A stretch of 32,335 bases of DNA. Origin: a bacterium. GTDB taxonomy: Bacteria > Arandabacterota > Arandabacteria > Arandabacterales > Arandabacteraceae. Under the pieces are notes generated by a model that was given only the letters and a program-made list of their open reading frames with translations, searched no databases and had not been told where the DNA came from. The position numbers and the translations under genes were made by a program. Where the stretch lies: assembly GCA_025774845.1 (NCBI GenBank), contig JALGZP010000046.1, positions 1 to 32,335 of the forward strand, written 5' to 3'. The number at the start of each line of letters is the position of its first letter. The first letter of the stretch is position 1. Shown piece by piece: positions 1 to 8,316 of the stretch.

Positions 1-985
1 TGTAGGCCTCGACACTGTCACGGAAAAGCCTCACGAGCGATCTTTCCGTTGAGGATCTGATTGCAACATAGCACTTGGTGCAGGTGTTTCGGATATCGAA
101 GTTCTCGCGGGCCTCTTTCTGGGTCTTGTACTCATGCTCGGGGAAGAACGAACATGCGTTCATGACGCCATCAGGCCGGATGATCAGGAAGCGCTCCCCG
201 GCCTTGCAGCCTGGGAAATTGCCGTCGTCCTGGAAAAACCGGAGAGTGTTCTTAAGAAGATGGCTCGAGCTCAAGACGGTATCCGAATGCTTCTTATGCT
301 CCACAAGGTAGTCTATGTGCCGCCTGAGCAGGTCGAGATCCTTCCCATCGGTTATACAGTATCCGCTGTCTCCGGTACGCAGTACACAGTAGGCACTGAA
401 GGCTATCTTCACGCCCCACTTCTCCGCCTGTTCCACCAGTCCGGGTATTTCGGAGAAATTGGCCTGTGTCAAAGCTGAATTGAGAACGATGTTGTTCTTC
501 CCGTACTTCTTAGCCATACGGGGGACCAGATCGCTGAGTTTGTCATAATGGCCTTTGATCTGACGGAAATCGTCATGTCTCTCATCGGGGAAGTCGAGCG
601 ACACCGAGAAGATATCTACGCCGGCCTCATTCAGGGACACATAGCGTTCCTCGGTCATCAACCACCAGTTGCTCACGCAGATCAACATCGGCAACCCGCT
701 TGGCCGCTTCACCGCCCGGACGATGTCTTCGAGGTCATCGCGGGTCAGAGGCTCACCACCTGAGAGCTGACAGGTGCTGATACTGAGTTCGTGGGAGAGA
801 CGTCTGTAGTCGTCGGGGCCCATAAGACCGTTCTCTTCCTTGAGCCCGCCCCTGTTACAGTGACGGCACATCGCCGGACACGAATACGTGACCTCGAAGG
901 AGACACACAGGGGTTTCTTTGCAAGCAGGTTCCCCGCCGAACGCAGTGCTGTCTTTACGGCCAGACCTGTTTTCATATCCCACAT
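1..985 (-). CDS. Radical SAM/SPASM-type protein, 3' end cut by window edge
   Basis: This gene is missing from the ORF track because it runs off the left edge; I translated it from the minus strand. About 328 codons are visible. The radical SAM cluster motif CPAMCRHC lies at about residues 36-43, followed by the SGGEP motif that contacts S-adenosylmethionine. A C-terminal set of cysteines (PGCKAGE, NACSFFP, CTKC) suggests a SPASM-like domain binding auxiliary FeS clusters. The family makes peptide, lipid or cofactor modifications through a 5'-deoxyadenosyl radical; the substrate cannot be read from the sequence. Start: ATG at 985, or ATG at 976 three codons later. An in-frame stop lies at 1010-1012, so the N-terminus is bounded. 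A promoter-like sequence abuts the start and makes the 976 start attractive. The gene is divergent from the ArsS-like gene. Confidence 0.85.
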   Translation of the reverse strand, partial: MWDMKTGLAVKTALRSAGNLLAKKPLCVSFEVTYSCPAMCRHCNRGGLKEENGLMGPDDYRRLSHELSISTCQLSGGEPLTRDDLEDIVRAVKRPSGLPMLICVSNWWLMTEERYVSLNEAGVDIFSVSLDFPDERHDDFRQIKGHYDKLSDLVPRMAKKYGKNNIVLNSALTQANFSEIPGLVEQAEKWGVKIAFSAYCVLRTGDSGYCITDGKDLDLLRRHIDYLVEHKKHSDTVLSSSHLLKNTLRFFQDDGNFPGCKAGERFLIIRPDGVMNACSFFPEHEYKTQKEARENFDIRNTCTKCYVAIRSSTERSLVRLFRDSVEAY

Positions 986-1013
986 ATCTACCACTTCGGG
1001 GACTGTCTGTCAA
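985..1013 (-). promoter_or_regulatory. Candidate sigma-70 promoter abutting the radical SAM gene
   Basis: On the minus strand there is a perfect TTGACA (1008-1013), a 17-bp spacer and TAGATA (985-990) preceded by TG (extended -10). Transcription would start at about 976-979, on or next to an in-frame ATG at 976, implying a leaderless or almost leaderless mRNA. This rests on motif match only. Confidence 0.45.
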
Positions 1014-1065
1014 CCGGCATGTCGGACCGGTAGCGACCCTCGGCTTGAGAGATTCTGTTTAGGGG

Positions 1066-1094
1066 TTGACGGCCAAATCGCGCTGTGATATTAG
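1066..1094 (+). promoter_or_regulatory. Candidate sigma-70 promoter of the ArsS-like gene
   Basis: TTGACG (1066-1071), a 17-bp spacer and TATTAG (1089-1094). The predicted start near 1101 lies just upstream of a GGGAGG ribosome binding site and ATG 1118. It is divergent from the promoter at 985-1013. Confidence 0.45.
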
Positions 1095-1117
1095 ACACAT
1101 GATGCGGGAGGGTTCTC

Positions 1118-2080
1118 ATGAACACCTTTGAAGACCGGCTTGCACAGGTGGGTGCAAAGGGTCTCCACGCCAGTGATATAGAGATGATCCAGGTCAACCT
1201 GGGGCTCAAGTGCAACCAGGAATGCGTCCACTGCCACGTGAATGCAAGCCCTCATCGCGATGAGATGATGACCTGGCCGGTGATGGAGCGAATAGTCATC
1301 GTTGCGAGAAAGGCAAGGCCCAGACTCGTCGATCTGACCGGCGGTTCGCCCGAGCTCAATAAGCATTTCAGACGGTTCGTTGAAGCCCTCCACGGTGAGG
1401 GCCACACGGTCCAGGTCAGGACCAATCTGACGGTGCTCCTCGAGCCGGATATGGAGACGATGCCTGAGTTTCTTAAGGAGCACCGGATTCAACTGGTGGG
1501 TTCGATGCCGTGCTACCTCGAGGAGAATGTGTGTGCGCAGCGCGGTCAAGGTGCATATGCAAAGAGTATCGCGGCACTCAAGCTGCTTAACAGTCTGGGC
1601 TATGGTATCGACTCCGGCCTTGTACTCAATCTGATCTACAACCCCGCAGGCCCCATTCTACCACCGGGCCAGGCTGATCTTGAGGCCGACTACAGACGCG
1701 AGCTGGGGGAGCGTTTCGGAATAGGGTTCTCCAATCTGCTCACGATCGCCAATATGCCCATAGGGCGGTTCGGCGGCACGCTTGAGGAGCAGGGTCAGCT
1801 CGACCGGTACATGGAGCTCCTCCGGGACTCCTTTAACCCCTGCACCGTCGAGGGACTGATGTGCCGGCACCAGCTGAGCGTAGGCTGGGACGGCAGGCTC
1901 TATGACTGCGATTTCAATCTTGCGCTGGGACTCACGGTCGATCACGGCGCCCCCGATCACATAGAGCATTTCGATCTTACAGGACTTGCACAGCGGAGAG
2001 TCGTGACGGGGGATCATTGCTTCGGATGCACCGCGGGTCAGGGCTCCTCGTGCGGCGGCGCTCTCGCCTCTAATACCTGA
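1118..2080 (+). CDS. arsS: ArsS-like radical SAM protein (arsenosugar biosynthesis family)
   Basis: The 320-residue protein has the radical SAM motif CNQECVHC at residues 32-39, DLTGGSPEL as the GGE-like motif, and the family signatures NMPIGRF, LMCRHQLSVGWDG, YDCDFN, and C-terminal HCFGCTAG plus SSCGG. These match the ArsS family (radical SAM domain plus DUF3641-type C-terminal region). Family members are linked to arsenosugar synthesis from dimethylarsenic products, usually next to the methyltransferase arsM, which is not in this window. Some members are selenoproteins; here every visible key position is Cys. ATG 1118 has a GGGAGG site 6-8 nt upstream. The 3' end overlaps the convergent DUF3179 gene by 11 nt. 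The family call is strong; a role in arsenic chemistry is inferred from the family. Confidence 0.87.
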   Translation: MNTFEDRLAQVGAKGLHASDIEMIQVNLGLKCNQECVHCHVNASPHRDEMMTWPVMERIVIVARKARPRLVDLTGGSPELNKHFRRFVEALHGEGHTVQVRTNLTVLLEPDMETMPEFLKEHRIQLVGSMPCYLEENVCAQRGQGAYAKSIAALKLLNSLGYGIDSGLVLNLIYNPAGPILPPGQADLEADYRRELGERFGIGFSNLLTIANMPIGRFGGTLEEQGQLDRYMELLRDSFNPCTVEGLMCRHQLSVGWDGRLYDCDFNLALGLTVDHGAPDHIEHFDLTGLAQRRVVTGDHCFGCTAGQGSSCGGALASNT

Positions 2081-3056
2081 CGTACTTCGAATCAGGATGC
2101 AGTGTTGCCCACTCACTCCAGGTGGTCACCGATCCCTCAATGGGGTCGAGTTCGCGATCAGCATAGTTGCCGGTGATGGAGGTAAGATGGGTGTCACCGT
2201 CTAACAAGAACCACATGCTCTCGGTTTCGTAGTCGTAGAGCACAAATCTCGTGAAGTAAGTCCAGCCACTCGCACTGAGGGTCAACACCCGGCCATCGAT
2301 CTCACGGCTGCTCACGGCAGCCAGATCCTCGAGTGGTCAGTAGGTGACGGCAACATGTTGACCGCCCACGATGTCATTTACAACTTCGAAACTGCAGAGT
2401 GCACCCGTTGGGTATGCCCTGGAGTCCCCGTCTATGCTTACCCCGATCACCTCGAGGTCAAGATGCGTTCCCGGATAGCCCGGATCCCCCGGCGAATGAT
2501 AATCGGGGTTGATCACAGGTCTTATCGCAAAGGGACCAAGGCCGTAAGCGAAACTCCGGGGTACCATATCAAAGTGTGTGACAGCATGGGTTATGTCCCA
2601 GATCTTACCCGTACGGTCGATAATCACGATCCGTCCCTGTATGGCAAAGACAGCGTCGGAGATGTCGCGATCAAACAACCCACTCGTGTCGGTAGCACTG
2701 ACGCGTGTCACATAGTCCGTGCCGTCGATAAAGGCGCTCACATCCCATAGGTAGACCCCGTCGTTCGCTCTACCCGAGTCAATGGCAGACCAGGTGGCTC
2801 CGCCATCGTCACTGTAGTCGAGGTCTATGACCAGGAGTTCCTGCTCGCCCGAATCGGGGTCGGTGGCCAACCACGTGATCAGTACGGAGTCGATGAAAGT
2901 CTCCCCGCCGTTGGGAGACGTGAGGGTCACATCAGGTGCATTGGGATCGGGCGCCGGTCCGCACTCCCTGGGCCCCGTACACTTGTCCCCGGCGCACCCG
3001 GCAAGTACCAGAACCGTGGCGGTCAAAATCGCCGGTATCTTAAAGGCTCTCATCAT
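2070..3056 (-). CDS. DUF3179-domain lipoprotein, candidate selenoprotein (in-frame UGA)
   Basis: The ORF track splits this gene into 2337-3065 and 2070-2315, but both lie in one frame separated only by TGA at 2337-2339 and seven sense codons. The N-terminal half has a lipoprotein signal with lipobox LAGC (Cys about residue 21), then an Ig/FN3-like region (TSPNGGE), then DUF3179 up to VNDIVGGQHVAVTY. In the family this is normally followed by CPLCGT; here it continues UPL, then IDGRVLTLSASG and YDYETESMWFLL, which is the rest of DUF3179. Thus UGA sits exactly at the first Cys of CPLC, while the second Cys is replaced by Glu. A hairpin suited to a bacterial SECIS follows. Translated with Sec, the protein is about 328 residues, Sec at about 240. 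ATG 3056 is preferred because GGAGG lies 8 nt upstream; ATG 3065 is too close. The molecular function of DUF3179 is unknown. The alternative is a nonsense-mutated pseudogene. Confidence 0.75.
2298..2336 (-). promoter_or_regulatory. Candidate bacterial SECIS element in the DUF3179 gene
   Basis: Directly after the UGA, nine nucleotides precede a hairpin: GATCT (2327-2323) pairs with AGATC (2302-2298), and GGCTGC (2322-2317) pairs with GCAGCC (2311-2306). The apical loop is CGTGA, with a 3-nt bulge GTG on the 3' side. The loop begins 20 nt after UGA and has G in its second position, in line with the bacterial SECIS consensus as I know it (loop about 16-37 nt downstream, G among the first two loop bases). 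All 11 pairs are Watson-Crick. Confidence 0.65.
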
Positions 3057-3171
3057 CTCATCCACCTCCCTGTCCCCGGGCCTTCACGATAGCCTGATCT
3101 CAAACACTGCTTATCCTATTCAGTTACAATTGTTTAGATGTGTGAGTGTCCGGAGGGATTCATCAAAGGAG

Positions 3172-3201
3172 TTGCGGAATACACCCGCGGGGTTGTAGAA
3201 T
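3172..3201 (+). promoter_or_regulatory. Possible promoter of the surface-module operon
   Basis: A good -10 box TAGAAT (3196-3201, 5 of 6 matches) lies 18 bp downstream of a weak -35 box TTGCGG (3172-3177). Predicted transcription start is near 3208, 23 nt before ATG 3231. The rest of the 3057-3230 gap holds no ORF or RNA that I recognise. Confidence 0.35.
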
Positions 3202-3230
3202 GGGGGAGATCGAACCGGAAGTGAGGTCAG

Positions 3231-3470
3231 ATGGTCAGGAGCGTTATACGCGTTGTTGCTGTAAGTTTCCTTGTCTTTACCGGCTGCCTGGTGGTTTCCA
3301 CGCCTTCTTATGCTTACCTGGATCCGGGAACCGGCAGCTATATGCTCCAGTTGCTAATCGGGGTCCTCATCGGGGCGGCCTTTGCAATCAAGTTCTACTG
3401 GAAGAAGATCTGGTCCTTTCTAACCAACCGTCGCTCAAAACGTCAGAAGAATGAAGAAGAAGCCGAGTAA
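3231..3470 (+). CDS. Small membrane protein of the YLDPGTGS type
   Basis: This 79-residue protein has a signal-like hydrophobic N-terminus ending near TPSYA, then the motif YLDPGTGSYMLQLL, a second hydrophobic segment (LIGVLIGAAFAIKFYW) and a basic/acidic tail. A GAGGT site precedes ATG 3231. Small proteins with YLDPGTGS are, to my knowledge, recurrent neighbours of envelope sulfatase/methyltransferase genes; their function is unknown. The stop overlaps the next gene's ATG by 20 nt, so translation is probably coupled. It is a real gene given its motif and position as first gene of a tightly packed operon. An exported, membrane-anchored partner of the downstream enzymes is inference. Confidence 0.75.
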   Translation: MVRSVIRVVAVSFLVFTGCLVVSTPSYAYLDPGTGSYMLQLLIGVLIGAAFAIKFYWKKIWSFLTNRRSKRQKNEEEAE

Positions 3471-4848
3471 CGGCAGCATACCAGGTTCCTTTCGGGACCC
3501 AAGCGGTTTTCTTTTCTCCCGGGACGGCACACTCTTTCGCCAGGTCAATACCGTCTATAAAGATGACTACGAACACCTGATGCAATCAGGACTGTACCAG
3601 GCCCTGATCGAACGGGACCTGATGGTCCCCCACACCGAAGCAGACGTTCCCCCGGAGAGAGGGGAGGGCGCCTACAAAGTCATCCAGCCGGAGAGAATAC
3701 CTTTCATCTCCTATCCCTACGAGTGGTGCTTCACCCAGTTGAAACAGGCCGCTCTTACGACACTTGAGATCCAGAAGACTGCGTTCGATTTTGGAATGTC
3801 ACTAAAGGATGCGAGTACCTATAACATCCAGTTCTTTAAGGGCAAACCCGTTTTCATCGACACACTTTCTTTCGAGATGTACCCGGAAGGAGAACCCTGG
3901 GTTGCCTATCGTCAGTTCTGCCAGCACTTCCTTGCCCCGCTGGCGCTCATGGCCTACACCGATATCAGACTCAATCAACTGCTGCGGGTCTATATAGACG
4001 GGGTACCTCTGGACATGGCAAGCACACTTTTGCCGTTTTGGACGAGACTCAATTTCTCACTCCTCTCGCATCTTCATCTCCACTCGAAGAGTCAGAGTTA
4101 CTTCTCCGATAAATCCGTCGGCAAGCGCCGTTACAAGATGCGGCGGGTCTCATTCCTCGGGGTGATAAGCAGTCTTGAATCGGCCGTCAGGAAACTCAAG
4201 TGGAAGGCTAAGGGCACCGAGTGGGCGGATTACTACGATGACACCAACTACACACGGGGTGGTTTCCAGCACAAGCAGGAGATTGTAAGCGGGTTCCTGG
4301 AACGCGTGCAGCCGGCGAATGTGTGGGATCTCGGTGGGAACGTGGGAGTATTCAGCCGGATCGCATCTGATAAGCAAATACCGACGATATCCTTTGACGT
4401 GGATCCGTCGGCAGTTGAGAAGAACTACCTGGAATGCGTAAAGCGGGGCGAAACTCATCTACTGCCGCTTCTGCTTGATCTGGCTAATCCCAGTCCGGGT
4501 GTAGGATGGAGCAACAACGAACGAATGGCGCTTATTGAAAGAGGGCCTGCCGACGCGGTGCTTGCTCTTGCCCTGCTTCATCATCTTGCGATCTCAAACA
4601 ACCTGCCTTTCGGGATGATTGCCGAATTTCTGAGCGGGATCTGCAGGTTTCTCATCATCGAATACGTGCCAAAGACCGACTCACAGGTCAAACGCCTCCT
4701 GGTCGTGAGAGAGGACATCTTTACGGATTACACCCAGGAAGCCTTCGAGGCAGAGTTCAGGAAGAGATTCACCATACGTGAGAGCGTGCCTATAAAGGAC
4801 TCCGAGCGGACTCTCTACCTGATGGAGAGAGCAGAGGCTGAGTCTTGA
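3451..4848 (+). CDS. NoeA-like class I SAM-dependent methyltransferase
   Basis: This 465-residue protein has two parts. The C-terminal half carries a Rossmann methyltransferase signature: VWDLGGNVGVFS (about 291-302) as motif I and SFDVDP (about 314-319) as the acidic motif II, followed by ALLHHLAI. The N-terminal half contains DASTYNIQFFKGKPVFIDTLSFE-like sequence (about 120-142), which resembles the active-site region of a kinase-type fold but may be only a carrier or substrate-binding domain. The arrangement resembles nodulation protein NoeA-type methyltransferases; the substrate is unknown, perhaps a surface glycan or its lipid-linked precursor. It overlaps the upstream gene by 20 nt and the downstream gene by 4 nt, indicating one operon. 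The NoeA label is by family resemblance only. Confidence 0.75.
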   Translation: MKKKPSNGSIPGSFRDPSGFLFSRDGTLFRQVNTVYKDDYEHLMQSGLYQALIERDLMVPHTEADVPPERGEGAYKVIQPERIPFISYPYEWCFTQLKQAALTTLEIQKTAFDFGMSLKDASTYNIQFFKGKPVFIDTLSFEMYPEGEPWVAYRQFCQHFLAPLALMAYTDIRLNQLLRVYIDGVPLDMASTLLPFWTRLNFSLLSHLHLHSKSQSYFSDKSVGKRRYKMRRVSFLGVISSLESAVRKLKWKAKGTEWADYYDDTNYTRGGFQHKQEIVSGFLERVQPANVWDLGGNVGVFSRIASDKQIPTISFDVDPSAVEKNYLECVKRGETHLLPLLLDLANPSPGVGWSNNERMALIERGPADAVLALALLHHLAISNNLPFGMIAEFLSGICRFLIIEYVPKTDSQVKRLLVVREDIFTDYTQEAFEAEFRKRFTIRESVPIKDSERTLYLMERAEAES

Positions 4849-6362
4849 AGAAGACCCTCGTGATCCATCCATTCCTGTTCGGCATCTTCCAGGTGCTCTT
4901 TCTCTTTTCCCATAACAAGAAGAGCATGTCTCTTGGCGAGATGGTCATTCCCGTCGTTGTGATAGGCCTGGCGGTGGCCGTGATTTTCCTGATCCTCCAG
5001 GCGATCATGAGGAACAGGATAAAGGCAGGCATAATCGTATCGAGTTTCGTGGTGCTCTTCTTCTCTTACGGTCATTTCCACAGCATGACCCGCGGCGTAA
5101 GACACAGGTACATGCTGCTCTTCTGGGCTGTGCTCTTTATCATTGCGCTCTACCTGACTTTAAGAACACGCCGGCCGCTTAAGGGTCTCACCAACTTCCT
5201 CAATGTTGTAGCCGTCTCGCTGGCCGTGATTTCACTGATTGACATAGGTGTTTATACGATCAGGCGGGATACCGCATGGTCGCGCGACACAATTGTGCTT
5301 GATGTGGAAAGCCATACCCAGGGAACGGGTGACACAGGTTCACTGCCGGATATCTACTACATAATCCTGGATCGATATGGGGGGGCCGCCAGCCTCAGCG
5401 AATTCTACGACTTCGATAACAGCAGATTCATGGGCTATCTGGCCGACAAGGGCTTCTATGTAGCAACCGAGAGCAAGGCCAACTACTTGAAGACTGCCCA
5501 TTCGCTTGCATCATCGCTTAACATGGAGTACATCAACTACCTTACTGAGGAGGTGGGGGAGGATTGCTCTGACTGGATGCCGCTCTTCACGCTTCTCCAG
5601 GACTATAAACTCTGGCGTTTCTTGAAGGCCAGAGGTTACAGGTTCTACCACTTCGGTGACTGGTGGGAGCCTACGACCCGCAACAAGTACGCTGACGTCA
5701 ATGTCAATTACTACTGGTTGTCAGAGTTTGCCACGGTTCTCTATGAGACCACAGCCTTTCTCCCCATCGGTGTTCGACTCGGAATCCTCGACAGCCGCAG
5801 GGAGCAATGGAAGCGGATTCGATACAAGTTCGATAAACTCGCCGAGATCGCCGACAACGGTGAGCCCGCGTTCGTGTTTGCACACATGCTTGTACCGCAT
5901 TCACCGTACGTGTTCGATAGCGACGGCGATTTCATTACGGAGAAGGAGAGTCTTACGCGAAGCGAGAGGGAGGGCTACATAGATCAGCTGGTATACACCA
6001 ATAAGCGGGTTATGGAATTGATCGATACCCTCGTCGCACGCTCGGAAGTCCCTCCGGTGATCGTATTACAGTCCGATGAGGGTCCGTTTCCCGAGCGCTA
6101 CAAAGAGGACGCGTATCGTTTCAGATGGACTGACGCTACGGATGAAGAGATCAAGCTGAAGATGCGGATACTCAATGCCTACCACCTGCCGGGTGCGCCC
6201 GACAGTGTACTGTATCCTTCGGTGTCACCTGTGAACTCATTTCGAATCGTCCTCAATACTTACTTCGGACAGGACCTGGAGTTACTGAGTGACGAGGTCT
6301 ACGCGTTTACGGATCACGATCATCTGTACAAGTTCTACAGCATAACGGAGGTGTTTGAGTGA
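4845..6362 (+). CDS. Membrane-anchored sulfatase/LtaS-like alkaline phosphatase superfamily enzyme
   Basis: The 505-residue protein starts at TTG 4845, overlapping the upstream TGA. This start keeps the N-terminal sequence IHPFLFGIFQVLFLFSHN, characteristic of this membrane family. About four or five hydrophobic segments occupy residues 1-140. The extracytoplasmic domain begins with PDIYYIILDRYGG, a metal-binding Asp region, followed by NYLKTAHSLASSLNM, where the Thr/Ser nucleophile is expected. It continues with FAHMLVPHSPYVFD and VIVLQSDEGPFP, which correspond to the metal-site motifs. Such enzymes hydrolyse or transfer sulfate, phosphoglycerol or phosphoethanolamine at the outer face of the membrane. 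The QSDEG motif in place of QSDHG may indicate an altered metal site or a subfamily feature. It sits between methyltransferase and sulfotransferase-like genes, in line with glycan decoration. Confidence 0.75.
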   Translation: MKKTLVIHPFLFGIFQVLFLFSHNKKSMSLGEMVIPVVVIGLAVAVIFLILQAIMRNRIKAGIIVSSFVVLFFSYGHFHSMTRGVRHRYMLLFWAVLFIIALYLTLRTRRPLKGLTNFLNVVAVSLAVISLIDIGVYTIRRDTAWSRDTIVLDVESHTQGTGDTGSLPDIYYIILDRYGGAASLSEFYDFDNSRFMGYLADKGFYVATESKANYLKTAHSLASSLNMEYINYLTEEVGEDCSDWMPLFTLLQDYKLWRFLKARGYRFYHFGDWWEPTTRNKYADVNVNYYWLSEFATVLYETTAFLPIGVRLGILDSRREQWKRIRYKFDKLAEIADNGEPAFVFAHMLVPHSPYVFDSDGDFITEKESLTRSEREGYIDQLVYTNKRVMELIDTLVARSEVPPVIVLQSDEGPFPERYKEDAYRFRWTDATDEEIKLKMRILNAYHLPGAPDSVLYPSVSPVNSFRIVLNTYFGQDLELLSDEVYAFTDHDHLYKFYSITEVFE

Positions 6363-7651
6363 CGGCGAGACGAAACACGACTGTCGTTACACTTATCCTG
6401 ATGGTGATTGCAGTCCTGGCGATTTCGGTCGTTTACAGGGCGTATCGGTACCCCACGTTCGATGTGCTGGTGAACGACAGGGAGAGGGCGTACAGGGGAT
6501 ACACGCTGTTCACATTCACGATCGATGATATCGGCCAGGAGCTCACGAGCCCCAGTGCGATCTACCTCGTTGACAACGATGGGGAACAAGTACATCGGTG
6601 GAATGTGATGGGTTCGGTCCAGCTTGCCAAACTCAAGCGCGATGGGAACGTACTCTACAAGACCAGGGACCGATCCTTTAAGGAGAGGGCCGGACTTCGT
6701 GAGACGGATCCCTTCGGTAACATCCTCTGGTACTACAAGTCCTGGGCAGATCACGACTTCGATCTCCTTCCCGACGGCAATATGCTCATCCACTATATAG
6801 AAGACAAACCGGTGCCTGCCATCGGCACGGGGGATGTGCGGTGTCCCGGGATAGTCGAAGTGACCCTTGAAAAGGAGGTTGTGTGGAGTTGGCGGGGAGA
6901 AGACCACCTGGCCGAATTGACCGGCCTCCTGGGTATATCGTTTCCGATAAAAGAAAGTCAGGCGCGCCGGAGGGATGGCGTGCTTGACTGGGCGCACAGC
7001 AACACGTGCAGGGTGATTCCGGAAAATGCGAGCGGACACGAGGATTCCCGGTTCCGGGCGGGTAACATTCTTATCAGTTACCCCAACTTCAATACGATCG
7101 GCGTGATCGATAAGGATTCCGGCGAGATAGTGTGGGCGTGGGGTCCTGGAGAGCTGGATGGTCAGCATAACCCCGTGATGATGAGAAACGGTAACATCCT
7201 CGTATTCGATAACGGGACCGAACGCGGTTACTCGAGAGTGATTGAACTCGCACCGTTAGCCGAAGAGATCGTCTGGGAATACAGCGACAGTGAGTCACAG
7301 AAACCCAGATTCTTTGCCGGGTATACCAGCGGTTCGCAGCCGCTCCCCAATGGGAATGTCTTCATCTGCCAGTCGAGTTGCCGCCCCCCGAGTGTGGTCG
7401 CAAGGTTTTACGACATATTCCGGCGACGTGTACTCCGGAGGAAAACGGTCTGGAGCCGCCTGTTTGAAGTCAACCGGTCGAACGAGATCGTCTGGGAGAT
7501 GGTGGTTAACAGGAGCGGAGACGACAAACTTCATGCGGTCTACCAGGCCACCCGTTACTCTGAAGCCTATCTGCGCCCTCTGCTTGAGGCGCTTGAGAAG
7601 GCCAGGGACGCGGACGGAAGATCGTTGCGATCCTTACCCTACACGAGATAG
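6359..7651 (+). CDS. Arylsulfotransferase (ASST)-family beta-propeller protein
   Basis: The 430-residue protein begins at GTG 6359, overlapping the previous stop by 4 nt. One N-terminal membrane segment (about residues 7-24) precedes a repeat-rich region with propeller-blade sequences such as LPDGNMLIHYI, RAGNILISYPNFN and MRNGNILVFDNG. The ASST-like histidine motifs DWAHSN and GQHNP are present; in characterised bacterial aryl sulfotransferases a conserved His is the sulfurylated residue. The family moves sulfate from one phenolic ester to another without PAPS, usually in the periplasm. Being last in the operon after a sulfatase-like gene suggests joint handling of a sulfated or phosphorylated surface compound. 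It could equally be a non-enzymatic PQQ-like propeller. It ends 10 nt from the convergent biotin carrier gene, with no clear terminator between. Confidence 0.75.
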   Translation: MTARRNTTVVTLILMVIAVLAISVVYRAYRYPTFDVLVNDRERAYRGYTLFTFTIDDIGQELTSPSAIYLVDNDGEQVHRWNVMGSVQLAKLKRDGNVLYKTRDRSFKERAGLRETDPFGNILWYYKSWADHDFDLLPDGNMLIHYIEDKPVPAIGTGDVRCPGIVEVTLEKEVVWSWRGEDHLAELTGLLGISFPIKESQARRRDGVLDWAHSNTCRVIPENASGHEDSRFRAGNILISYPNFNTIGVIDKDSGEIVWAWGPGELDGQHNPVMMRNGNILVFDNGTERGYSRVIELAPLAEEIVWEYSDSESQKPRFFAGYTSGSQPLPNGNVFICQSSCRPPSVVARFYDIFRRRVLRRKTVWSRLFEVNRSNEIVWEMVVNRSGDDKLHAVYQATRYSEAYLRPLLEALEKARDADGRSLRSLPYTR

Positions 7652-7661
7652 CGGCCAGGCG

Positions 7662-8303
7662 TCAGGCAGGTTCCACGATGAAGAGGAGATCCCCGTGTTT
7701 GACCTCAGTGGCGTCCTGGGGAATCGCACGCACTATCCTCGCCCGGGCAGGAAACTCCGGTTCGCCGGGATAGACTATGGGGTTGAAGCACTTCATCACT
7801 TCCACGAGAGCCAGTACGGTACCGCTCGATACCTGTGCATCCTTCTCCACGTAAGCCGGTGATTGTGGATTCGCCCTGCGGTAGAAGATACCGTCGGTCG
7901 GGGACTTGATCCCGAACATGCCTTCGGGTACACCATCCTCTGCGGTCTCTGTCTCACCCTCCACACGGGCGAATTCAGCACTCAGACCCGTCTCGGCCTT
8001 GGGGCTCACCGTAAAGAGCGGCTCACCGTATTCGACACGCTGTTTCCTGGTCTTAACATGAAGATGCGTTACGACACCGTGCCGGCCTTCCGGGATCACA
8101 AGATGGAAGTAACGTCTGAGTACAGTGAGATAGCCCACAAAGGAACCGGGTGTCACAAATGTCCCAACCGCGGGTGGTAAGTCAATGAAGCCGATTCCGG
8201 GGGAGAGCACATCAAAAGCACCATCGGGACCGCCGCTTTCCTTCACGATACAGGTCTTGGGCCGACCGACCAGTCTTACAATCTCTGCATCCTTGGACTG
8301 CAT
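7662..8303 (-). CDS. Biotin carboxyl carrier-type protein with two lipoyl-like domains
   Basis: This 213-residue protein carries a C-terminal biotinyl domain: PTDGIFYRR, then EVMKCFN with Lys at about residue 171 as the biotinylation site, then HGDLLFIVEP. The order and spacing match acetyl-CoA carboxylase BCCP. The N-terminal half (about 30-100, SPGIGFIDLPPAVGTFV to EYGEPLFTVS) looks like a second barrel-sandwich domain that lacks the modified Lys and may serve as a docking domain. The GCGAGG sequence upstream of ATG 8303 is a good binding site. It is the third gene of a minus-strand operon after biotin carboxylase and carboxyltransferase, 13 nt downstream of the latter. Its role is to carry carboxybiotin between those two enzymes. 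Confidence 0.85.
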   Translation of the reverse strand: MQSKDAEIVRLVGRPKTCIVKESGGPDGAFDVLSPGIGFIDLPPAVGTFVTPGSFVGYLTVLRRYFHLVIPEGRHGVVTHLHVKTRKQRVEYGEPLFTVSPKAETGLSAEFARVEGETETAEDGVPEGMFGIKSPTDGIFYRRANPQSPAYVEKDAQVSSGTVLALVEVMKCFNPIVYPGEPEFPARARIVRAIPQDATEVKHGDLLFIVEPA

Positions 8304-8316
8304 CTAAGTCCTCGCT

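Noticed and set aside
2078-2080. TGA stop of the ArsS-like gene as a possible selenocysteine codon
   Set aside because: The family signature SSCGG is already complete before it, the continued frame runs into the opposite DUF3179 gene without similarity, and I see no SECIS-like hairpin at the right spacing.
2070-2315. ORF treated as an independent 81-residue gene
   Set aside because: It is the C-terminal part of DUF3179 in the same frame as the upstream ORF; its apparent start is an internal codon with no binding site.
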